From assembly GCF_000025985.1 (NCBI RefSeq), contig NC_003228.3, positions 4,774,001 through 4,838,000 of the forward strand: 64,000 nt of DNA, given 5' to 3'. The notes below the pieces were generated by a model, which saw nothing but the letters and a program-made list of their open reading frames with translations, searched no databases and had not been told where the DNA came from. The position numbers and the translations under genes are program-made. This DNA is from Bacteroides fragilis NCTC 9343 (GTDB lineage: Bacteria > Bacteroidota > Bacteroidia > Bacteroidales > Bacteroidaceae). Below are positions 1 through 7,653 of the stretch, in pieces (positions within the stretch are counted from its first letter, which is position 1; each line of letters begins with the position of its first letter).

Positions 1-68
1 GGGGAAGGTATGTCTTATTCCAACCGGATGTACTTTTCCGTGTATTTAATTATATAAATAGAGATTGT

Positions 69-902
69 ATGAAAATGAAATATTTTACTTTATTGTTTTT
101 TTGTAGTTTATTTGTCGGATGTTCAGATGAAACCTCTATCTCTTTTGTTAACAATCAAAACCAACAGGCTAGGGATACCATTGATAATGAGGATGATAAT
201 TCGTGGGTTTTAATTTTTGCAGATGAATTTAATATCGATGGGGCCGTTGACTCCAAGAAGTGGAATTATACTCCCAGGGGAGATGTTGCTCATGCCTATT
301 ATTATAAGCCGAATGATACATCCGTTGTTTGGTGTGAAGATGGCATGTTGAATCTCAAGTTTATGAAGGATGAAACAGATCCCCGCGGATATAAATCCGG
401 AAGTATACGCACTGATGGGGGGAAATTTGATTTTACTTATGGTAAGGTAGAGGTCAAGGCCAAGTTTTCATCAGGGGACGGTTCATGGCCGGCTATATGG
501 ATGATGCCCGCCAGCTCAAAATATGGGGGATGGCCTGCAAGTGGTGAAATAGATATAATGGAGCATATAAAAGATTTAGATGTTGCTGTACAAACGGTAC
601 ATACTACTGGTACGGAGCAAAAGACATATCCTTTTGGTCATTCAGGGTCTAAATTCAAGCGGGGTGAATGGAATATATGGGGAATAGAATGGAACGATAA
701 GAAAATTGATTTTATGGTAAATGGAGAAGTTTGCGCAACCTATTATAACAAGGGTTTGGGCGCTGTACAATGGCCCTTTGATATTCCTTTCTTCTTGATA
801 TTGAATGTTGCAGGTGGAAAGGGGATGGCTGGTCCTATAAATGAGAAACATTTACCTTTTACCATGCAAGTTGATTATGTGCGGGTATATCAGTGGAAAT
901 AG
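69..902 (+). CDS. GH16 family endo-beta-glycosidase, surface lipoprotein
   Basis: Exported glycoside hydrolase of family 16, which cuts internal beta-1,3/1,4 linkages in glucans or galactans. The 277-aa protein has a lipoprotein signal with lipobox Cys18 (FVGC) and a single catalytic domain. The GH16 signature EIDIME lies at residues 160-165 (E160 nucleophile, D162 helper, E165 acid/base), and the WPAIWMMP substrate-cleft motif precedes it. It is the first gene seen of a rightward PUL with GH20, GH16, GH35 and SusC/D. In gut Bacteroides, GH16 enzymes paired with GH20 and GH35 often act on mucin O-glycan poly-LacNAc; that substrate is an inference here, since laminarin or porphyran-type activity cannot be excluded by reading. 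Two start codons (69 and 75) are equivalent for function. Confidence 0.93.
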   Translation: MKMKYFTLLFFCSLFVGCSDETSISFVNNQNQQARDTIDNEDDNSWVLIFADEFNIDGAVDSKKWNYTPRGDVAHAYYYKPNDTSVVWCEDGMLNLKFMKDETDPRGYKSGSIRTDGGKFDFTYGKVEVKAKFSSGDGSWPAIWMMPASSKYGGWPASGEIDIMEHIKDLDVAVQTVHTTGTEQKTYPFGHSGSKFKRGEWNIWGIEWNDKKIDFMVNGEVCATYYNKGLGAVQWPFDIPFFLILNVAGGKGMAGPINEKHLPFTMQVDYVRVYQWK

Positions 903-1021
903 ATTTTGTAAAGCACGCTGGTAGAGGTTGACAAGATATATTCTATGATGTGATATGATAGGTAATTTATATTTTTCATTTTTTGACGTAAAAGTTTGTT
1001 TTAGGGGTGATCTCTATTGAA

Positions 1022-1055
1022 AGGATTTGTCGGCATTGTTGTGTCGACAAGTCCT
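1022..1055. terminator. Hairpin in the 256-bp gap between GH16-1 and GH20
   Basis: Arms at 1022-1032 and 1045-1055 pair at 10 of 11 positions around a 12-nt loop. There is no clear T-tract, so this may be a weak terminator or a processing site between the first GH16 gene and GH20. I see no gene in 903-1158. Confidence 0.35.
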
Positions 1056-1158
1056 CTTCGGTATTCTTGGGAAAGACGGATAATAATATTTCTCCACTCT
1101 CCCATAATGTGTTCTTGTCCTTCAAAGAGAAAAAGTTTAATGCAATAATTGTATCTTG

Positions 1159-3519
1159 ATGAATATTAAAAAAAGTATCTTGTTTTTATGCGCAGGCATA
1201 TTCTTGATTTCGTCACTCTCGTGTAGAGAGGGCGGACATGTTGCGAAATCATATAATGCCGGCATTAATATCATTCCCACGCCCCGCTCTTTAGAAAAGC
1301 GTGAGGGAAGTTTCAAATTGTCCGATGGTGTTTCTATAGGAGCCATTACCCCTGAGGCAAAAAAGATTGCAACGTATTTTGCCGCTAAAATCAGTCTGGC
1401 AACCGGGTACGATGTCAAGGTGGAGGATAAAGGAGAAATTACTCTAGTACTGGATTCTTGTGCAACGTTCTCTCCGGAAGGCTATGCATTGGATGTGGAA
1501 TCATCCCGTGTGCAGGTAACAGCGTGTTCTCCCCGGGGATTATTTTACGGGATGCAGAGTTTTCTGCAGTTGCTTCCGGCAGAAATAGAAAGTGCCGGGA
1601 TCGTGCGGGATGTTGACTGGGAGGCTCCTGCCGCCAATATTATCGACTCGCCACGTTTTGCATACCGCGGAATACATATGGATCCTTGCCGCCATTTTAT
1701 GACGGTTGAAGAAGTGAAGAAGCAGATAGATGTTTTATCCATGTTCAAAATAAATACGATTCACTGGCATCTGACGGACGACCAGGGATGGCGTATTGAA
1801 ATAAAACAATATCCAGGATTGGCGGAGATCGGCGGCAGGCGTATTGAAGGGGAAGGCGTGGAATACGGCCCCTTTTATTATACTCAGGAAGAGATCAAGG
1901 ACATTGTCTCGTATGCGGCCGAGCGTTTTATCACCATTATTCCGGAATTAGAAATTCCGGGACATGAACTTGCGGCTATATCCGCCTATCCCGGGCTGTC
2001 CTGTAAGGGAGACCCCGTTACCCCTCGGAATATTTGGGGAGTGGAGGATATCGTAATGTGTCCGGGTAAGGAGAGTGTTTTTACATTCCTGGAAAATGTC
2101 ATTGATGAGATGGTTGCCCTTTTTCCGGGCACCTATTTCCATATTGGCGGTGATGAATGCCCCAAAGAGAGTTGGAAGTCCTGTCCCCTTTGTCAGAAGC
2201 GTATTCTGGAGGAGGGAATAAAGCCTGATGGCAAGCATACTTCAGAGCAGTTGCTGCATACTTACGTTGTGGAGCGCATAGGGAAATATTTAGCCCGATA
2301 TGATAAAAAAATAATCGGTTGGGATGAGATTCTGGAAGGCAAGCCTGACTCCACGGCGACCATTATGTCATGGCGGGGTGATGCCGGCGGTATATCGGCC
2401 GCTTTATCGGGACATGATGCGATAATGTCTCCCGGTCCGAACGGGCTCTATCTGGATTATTATCAGGGGGACAGCAAGATTGAGCCTATAGCTATCGGCG
2501 GTTGTTCGACTTTGGAAAAAGTGTATAATTACAATCCCGTACCCGACACATTGGTGCTTATTGGGAAGGACCATCATATAATAGGGGTTCAGGCTAATAA
2601 TTGGAGTGAATATTTTTATAATAATGATATCCGTGAGTATCACATGTATCCCCGTTCCTTGGCTTTGGCGGAAGTCGCCTGGACTGATGCCAAACGCAAG
2701 AATTACGTGGATTTTGAACGGCGTATCAACAACGCGTATGTCCGTCTGGACGGACATGGCGTCAATTACCACATTCCATTGCCGGAGCAGCCGGGCGGTT
2801 CTTGTGACCATATCGCTTTTACAGACAGTGTGTCTCTGGAATTTACCACGAGCCGTCCTATTAGCTTAGTTTATACGCTTGACGGTACTGAACCTGGAGT
2901 ATCCTCGGAAATTTATACTTCTCCTCTTTCTTTTTATCAGAACGGTATCCTTAAGATCGCTTCGTTGCTATCCTCTGGAAAACTGAGCAAAGTGCGTACA
3001 ATCCAGATAGAGAAGCAGGTACTTTTGCCTGCTGTGGATGTAGAAGGGAGTTTTCATGGGTTAAATATGGAAGTGACATACGGTATGTTTCTTAATATGC
3101 AGGAGTTTATGAAAACGGGCAAGAGTGTGGATGTCAGTACGGATATCAGAGAAACGGGGGAATTAACGTCATTCGTGCCTTCTACGAATTCTATGCGAGA
3201 CGTAAGACAATATGCTGCTGTGGCCACTGGATTTATTGATATTCCTGAAAATGGTGTTTACTTTTTCTCCTCTGATCTGGAAGAGGTTTGGGTCGGCGGA
3301 AAATTACTTGTAAACAATGGTGGAGAGGTGAAACGTCATTCCCGAAATGACCGCTCCATTGCTTTGGAGAAGGGGATGCATGAGTTGAAACTCGTTTTCT
3401 TGGGGCACATCATCGGAGGATGGCCTTCGAACTGGAATAACGGAGTTGTCATGCTGCGAAAGTCTGATGAGAAAAAATTCCGAAAAATAACAAGTGACAT
3501 GCTTTGGAGAAAAAAGTAG
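1159..3519 (+). CDS. GH20 beta-N-acetylhexosaminidase
   Basis: Exo-acting beta-hexosaminidase that removes terminal GlcNAc/GalNAc by substrate-assisted catalysis. The ATG at 1159 is chosen; a TTG at 1156 is also in frame but less likely. The 786-aa protein starts with a lipoprotein signal (SLSC lipobox, about residue 22), then a GH20b-type N-terminal domain, then the TIM barrel with HWHLTDDQGWR and the catalytic pair D332-E333 inside HIGGDECPKESW. A C-terminal extension contains a chitobiase C-like beta domain (YTLDGTEP) and a PA14-like module near residues 660-780 that may bind glycan. It sits between two GH16 genes, so it probably trims GlcNAc from oligosaccharides they release. The specific linkage is inferred from context only. 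Confidence 0.95.
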   Translation: MNIKKSILFLCAGIFLISSLSCREGGHVAKSYNAGINIIPTPRSLEKREGSFKLSDGVSIGAITPEAKKIATYFAAKISLATGYDVKVEDKGEITLVLDSCATFSPEGYALDVESSRVQVTACSPRGLFYGMQSFLQLLPAEIESAGIVRDVDWEAPAANIIDSPRFAYRGIHMDPCRHFMTVEEVKKQIDVLSMFKINTIHWHLTDDQGWRIEIKQYPGLAEIGGRRIEGEGVEYGPFYYTQEEIKDIVSYAAERFITIIPELEIPGHELAAISAYPGLSCKGDPVTPRNIWGVEDIVMCPGKESVFTFLENVIDEMVALFPGTYFHIGGDECPKESWKSCPLCQKRILEEGIKPDGKHTSEQLLHTYVVERIGKYLARYDKKIIGWDEILEGKPDSTATIMSWRGDAGGISAALSGHDAIMSPGPNGLYLDYYQGDSKIEPIAIGGCSTLEKVYNYNPVPDTLVLIGKDHHIIGVQANNWSEYFYNNDIREYHMYPRSLALAEVAWTDAKRKNYVDFERRINNAYVRLDGHGVNYHIPLPEQPGGSCDHIAFTDSVSLEFTTSRPISLVYTLDGTEPGVSSEIYTSPLSFYQNGILKIASLLSSGKLSKVRTIQIEKQVLLPAVDVEGSFHGLNMEVTYGMFLNMQEFMKTGKSVDVSTDIRETGELTSFVPSTNSMRDVRQYAAVATGFIDIPENGVYFFSSDLEEVWVGGKLLVNNGGEVKRHSRNDRSIALEKGMHELKLVFLGHIIGGWPSNWNNGVVMLRKSDEKKFRKITSDMLWRKK

Positions 3520-3549
3520 AGCTTATAATCTTTTTAAAAATATAATCAT

Positions 3550-4410
3550 ATGAGACGAATTTTATATTGTTTTCTGTTTATTGCAGGCGGGGGTATTATC
3601 CATGCATCTGCCAGAGAAGAAAGAGTAGGGACAGAGGATCGGATTAAACCGGATAGTGTTTTATTTGTTGACAGTTTTGACGGTAGCTCCGTCGTGCCCG
3701 ATACAGCAGTCTGGAAACTTTGTACGTATGCTAACAATGCCTGGTCACAGTGGTTTAGGGATGTGAATGGTTATGAAAACGTAAAAGTGGAGGATGGTTA
3801 TTTGAAGTTGAGGGCCTGTAAGGATAACGGGACTTATAAAAATGGCGGGGTATTCTCCAAAATCGGTTTTCCCTGTGGTACACGTTTGGAAGTTAAAGCC
3901 AGATTAACCAAATTGGTTCGTGGAGGTTTTCCCGCTATCTGGCAAATGCCCATAGGAGCACCGGAATGGCCCAGAGGGGGAGAAATAGATCTTATGGAAT
4001 GGGTTCAAGGAACTCCCTTGCAGATCTATCAGACAGTACATACTTATTATATAAACGGAGCAAACGGTTCTGCGGGCGTAACTAACAAGAATCCTGATAA
4101 AAACTTTGATGTGACTAAGGATCATGTATATGCAGTGGAGCGTACTGAAAAGGAAGTTATATTCTATGTCGACGGCAAAGAGACCTGGAGATATGGGAAT
4201 CAATACTTGGATGAGGGGAAATTACAGTATCCGTTTTGTGAATATCCCTTCAATATAATTCTGAACTTCTCGTTGGGAGGCGAATTGAATGGCAGGATGA
4301 CATGGTCGGGAGAAATCTGTGATGAAGATTTGCCGGGAGAGATGTGGGTTGACTGGGTGCGTGTTGTGTCGTTAAATAATGAAAATCAGTCCGATACGGG
4401 CGATAAATAA
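3550..4410 (+). CDS. GH16 family endo-beta-glycosidase (second copy)
   Basis: Second GH16 enzyme of the PUL, 286 aa, starting 30 bp after GH20. It has an ordinary signal peptide ending near HASA rather than a lipobox, so it may be periplasmic. The catalytic signature EIDLME is at residues 145-150 and the FPAIWQMP cleft motif lies about 20 residues before it. It is clearly divergent from the first GH16, so the two probably differ in cut site or chain length. A decayed partial copy of this gene is present at 5304-5478, showing that this gene and the following GH35 gene were once tandemly duplicated. Confidence 0.92.
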   Translation: MRRILYCFLFIAGGGIIHASAREERVGTEDRIKPDSVLFVDSFDGSSVVPDTAVWKLCTYANNAWSQWFRDVNGYENVKVEDGYLKLRACKDNGTYKNGGVFSKIGFPCGTRLEVKARLTKLVRGGFPAIWQMPIGAPEWPRGGEIDLMEWVQGTPLQIYQTVHTYYINGANGSAGVTNKNPDKNFDVTKDHVYAVERTEKEVIFYVDGKETWRYGNQYLDEGKLQYPFCEYPFNIILNFSLGGELNGRMTWSGEICDEDLPGEMWVDWVRVVSLNNENQSDTGDK

Positions 4411-4497
4411 ATATCATTTGTTACAAGGCTGTTTTAAAACTGAAAGGTAATAAGTGTAAACAATATATGTGTATAATTTAATTTTATAAGATTTCAT

Positions 4498-5055
4498 ATG
4501 AAGATTTTTTGCCTTCTACTATTGTTGCTTTGCTCAATGAATTCCATGTCTCAGGAAAAAATTCCTTTCGAGATCAGGGATGGACATTTTTATCGGTATG
4601 GGGAGAAACCCCTATTCTTTCTAGAGAGATGCATTATGTCCGTATACCACACCAATATTGGCGCCACCGCTTGCAAATGATGAAAGTAATGGGCTTAATA
4701 CCGTGGCAACGTATGTTTTTGGGAATCTCCACGAGGTTGAACCAATTTTTCCGAAGATGAGAATCTGGCGGAATATATAAGGATTGTCGGGGAGGAAGTG
4801 ATGATGGTCATCCTTCGTCCCGGACCTTATGTTTGTGCCGAGTGGGAATTCGGCGGGTATCCTTGGTGGCTGCAGAATATACCAGGTATGGAAAATAAAG
4901 AGGGATAATACGGAGTTTCTGAAATATACGAAAAAATATATTGATTGTCTGTTTCGGGAACTACTCTCTTGTAATATATCAAGGGTGGCCCTATCATTAT
5001 GGTACAGTGTGAAAATGAGTTTGGCTCATACGTTTCCTAGCGTAGGGATATTTTT
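4498..5055 (+). pseudogene. Decayed duplicate of the 5' third of the GH35 gene
   Basis: This stretch aligns base for base with the start of the intact GH35 gene at 5554-6120, including an identical first 36 codons. It is then broken. One base is missing near 4608 relative to the intact ACAACCCC, about 16 nt are missing near 4745, and there are many substitutions and stops further on. Similarity ends near 5055, so nothing of the catalytic core past the acid/base region remains. It cannot make beta-galactosidase; at most a peptide of about 60 residues with a signal sequence would be translated. It is a leftover of a tandem duplication. Confidence 0.9.
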
Positions 5056-5303
5056 ATCAATAAACAATATATGTGTATAAATGTTGCTAAACATATGTCT
5101 ATTAGTAAAAAAGATAGTAACATTGGACAATACATGAGTTATTTTACATGATTTTTGATCTTTCTTTGTGTGTTCCAATTTAATTTTGCAAAAAATAAAT
5201 GATATATATATCTTATATTTTTGTTTCTTAAGATATCATCTTGGTTCGTGTGGGATAGTGCGCTAAGGAAATATGCTATTTTTAATGCGTTTGACCACTG
5301 CAA
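5056..5303. other. AT-rich junction between decayed duplicates
   Basis: There is no gene here. The segment begins with a piece resembling the leader found before both GH35 copies (AAACAATATATGTGTATAA near 5063, compare 4457). It then runs through AT-rich sequence with no match I can see elsewhere in the window until the GH16 remnant begins near 5304. It probably marks the rearranged seam of the duplication. Confidence 0.5.
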
Positions 5304-5478
5304 ATCGGATAGTGTTTTACTGGCAGGCAGTTATGATGAGTTTTTCGTCATAACAGATAAGGGGGGGGGGAACTTTATAGGTACGCTAATGTCTAGCCAT
5401 AATATTCCAAGGATGTGAAGGAGTACGAAAATGTAAAAGTGAAAAAATGGGAATGAGTCTGATACGGGCGATAAATAA
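5304..5478 (+). pseudogene. Decayed, internally deleted copy of GH16-2
   Basis: About 175 bp resemble GH16-2 in two blocks. The first block matches 3649-3790 (GGATAGTGTTTTA, then the ACTTT..TACG..TGCTAA region and GAAAATGTAAAAGTG). It is joined directly to the last codons of GH16-2 (GATACGGGCGATAAATAA, compare 4393-4410). The whole catalytic centre is deleted and a G10 run near 5361 adds disruption. It has no coding function. Confidence 0.85.
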
Positions 5479-5553
5479 ATATCATTTGTTACGTAGGACT
5501 GAAAAGTAAAAGTATAAACAATATGTGTATAATTTAATTCTATAAGATTTCAT

Positions 5554-7428
5554 ATGAAGATTTTTTGCCTTCTACTATTGTTACTTTGCTCAATGAATTC
5601 CATGTCTCAGGAAAAAATTCCTTTTGAGATCAGGGATGGACATTTTTATCGGTATGGGGAGACAACCCCTATTCTTTCTGGAGAGATGCATTATGCCCGT
5701 ATACCACACCAATATTGGCGCCACCGCTTGCAGATGATGAAAGGAATGGGACTTAATACCGTGGCAACGTATGTTTTTTGGAATCTTCATGAGGTTGAAC
5801 CTGGAAAATGGGATTTTTCCGGAGATAAGAATTTGGCAGAATATATAAGGATTGCCGGGGAAGAAGGGATGATGGTCATCCTTCGTCCCGGACCTTATGT
5901 TTGTGCCGAGTGGGAATTCGGCGGGTATCCTTGGTGGCTGCAGAATATACCAGGTATGGAAATAAGGAGGGATAATACGGAGTTTCTGAAATATACGAAA
6001 AAATATATTGATCGTCTGTATCAGGAAGTGGGCCCCCTGCAATGTACCAAAGGTGGTCCTATCATTATGGTGCAGTGTGAAAATGAGTTTGGCTCATACG
6101 TTTCCCAGCGTAAAGATATATCGTTTGAAGAGCACCGTTCCTATAATGCAAAGATCAAAGGGCAGCTGGCTGATGCCGGATTTACCGTTCCGTTGTTCAC
6201 CTCCGATGGAAGTTGGTTGTTTGAGGGCGGGTGTGTGGCAGGTGCCCTGCCTACGGCCAATGGGGAGAGTGATATCGCTAATCTTAAAAAGGTGGTGAAC
6301 CAGTATCATGGTGGCAAAGGACCGTATATGGTTGCAGAGTTTTATCCGGGCTGGCTGTCGCATTGGGGAGAACCGTTTCCTCAGGTCTCTGCCTCGGAAA
6401 TCGCCCGCCAGACTGAGGCTTATCTGCAAAATGATGTTTCATTTAATTTTTATATGGTGCATGGAGGAACGAACTTTGGTTTTACCAGCGGTGCCAATTA
6501 TGACAAGAAAAGGGATATACAGCCTGATTTGACCAGTTATGACTATGATGCTCCTATCAGCGAGGCCGGTTGGATCACTCCAAAATATGATTCTATACGT
6601 TCCGTCATCCAGAAATATGTGAAATATCCCATACCTACTCCTCCTGCCCCTATACCGGTTATAGAAATCTCTTCGATAAAACTGGAGAGGGTAGTTGATG
6701 CCCTGCTTCTTGCACAAAGTATACAACCAGTGAACGCCTCTACTCCTCTGACGTTCGAGCAACTTAATCAGGGATATGGTTACGTTTTGTACACCCGTCA
6801 TTTCAATCAACCTATCAGTGGAATCCTTGAAATCCCAGGATTACGTGATTATGCCGTGGTTTATGTAGATGGTGAGAAAATAGGTGTTTTAAATCGCAAT
6901 ACCAGAACATATTCTATGGAGATAGATATCCCGTTCAATGCCACTTTACAGATTTTGGTGGAGAATATGGGACGTATCAACTATGGAAGTGAGATTGTAT
7001 ATAACACAAAGGGGATTATCAGTCCTGTCACTGTTGCCGGTAAAGAAATTACGGGTGGCTGGAATATGTATCGGTTACCAATGGATAAATGTCCTGTATT
7101 GACTGAATTTGGCGATAATGTCTGCAGGAACACACCTTTGCAGGCTGTTCAATTCAAGGATCGCCCGGTTATTTATGAGGGAGAATTCACATTGGATCAA
7201 CCGGGAGATACCTTTATCGATATGCGTGCATGGGGAAAAGGGGTTATTTTTATAAATGGTAAACACATCGGCCGTTATTGGAAAGTGGGACCACAACAGA
7301 CTCTTTACATTCCGGGTGTATGGTTAAGAAAAGGTGAAAATAAGATTGTAATTTTTGAACAGTTGAATGAGGTTTCCCAACAGAACGTCAATACGGTCCG
7401 AAAACCCGTGTTAATGAATTTAAAATAG
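5554..7428 (+). CDS. GH35 beta-galactosidase
   Basis: Exo-beta-galactosidase, 624 aa, with a signal peptide (about 19 residues, cleavage near SMSQ). The TIM barrel carries the family signatures: GEMHYARIPHQYWRHRL near the N-terminus, acid/base E178 in CENEFGSY, nucleophile E262 in VAEFYPGW, and GGTNFGF around residue 307. C-terminal beta domains with GKHIGRYW complete the usual bacterial GH35 architecture and length. It likely removes beta-linked galactose from oligosaccharides made by the GH16 enzymes, alternating with GH20. A broken copy of its 5' end lies just upstream. It is followed by 225 bp with no gene before susC. Confidence 0.95.
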   Translation: MKIFCLLLLLLCSMNSMSQEKIPFEIRDGHFYRYGETTPILSGEMHYARIPHQYWRHRLQMMKGMGLNTVATYVFWNLHEVEPGKWDFSGDKNLAEYIRIAGEEGMMVILRPGPYVCAEWEFGGYPWWLQNIPGMEIRRDNTEFLKYTKKYIDRLYQEVGPLQCTKGGPIIMVQCENEFGSYVSQRKDISFEEHRSYNAKIKGQLADAGFTVPLFTSDGSWLFEGGCVAGALPTANGESDIANLKKVVNQYHGGKGPYMVAEFYPGWLSHWGEPFPQVSASEIARQTEAYLQNDVSFNFYMVHGGTNFGFTSGANYDKKRDIQPDLTSYDYDAPISEAGWITPKYDSIRSVIQKYVKYPIPTPPAPIPVIEISSIKLERVVDALLLAQSIQPVNASTPLTFEQLNQGYGYVLYTRHFNQPISGILEIPGLRDYAVVYVDGEKIGVLNRNTRTYSMEIDIPFNATLQILVENMGRINYGSEIVYNTKGIISPVTVAGKEITGGWNMYRLPMDKCPVLTEFGDNVCRNTPLQAVQFKDRPVIYEGEFTLDQPGDTFIDMRAWGKGVIFINGKHIGRYWKVGPQQTLYIPGVWLRKGENKIVIFEQLNEVSQQNVNTVRKPVLMNLK

Positions 7429-7653
7429 TATTATCGATATAATGGTTGTATTTATAAGCACTGATATTTGTGCTGTTTGTGTCTAGGTTGAAAATGGATG
7501 ATCGGAAAAATCTGCTGGTGGTTTCTTCCAATTGTATTAATTTATTTTGATGTTTTTAGTGTGTTCAATCAAAGAAATACGAATAGGGGGGGATTTTAGT
7601 TTTTTGATAAAGTATAACGCTGAAATAGTTTTTTATCTTTTAATAAACAATCT

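Larger units (their letters stand above)
4390..5690 (+). repeat. Remains of a GH16-GH35 tandem duplication
   Basis: The block from the last GH16-2 codons through the intergenic leader and the start of GH35 occurs twice, at 4390-4640 and 5457-5700 (offset about 1060 bp). The leaders 4411-4497 and 5479-5553 differ by a small deletion, and both keep TATAAGATTTCATATG before the start codon. The order intact GH16, broken GH35, broken GH16, intact GH35 is what unequal tandem duplication followed by decay of the inner copies would leave. Confidence 0.85.

Noticed and set aside
7429..7653. Promoter of susC
   Set aside because: TATCTTTT near 7637 matches only 7 of 8 bases and sits too close to the start; not strong enough to annotate.
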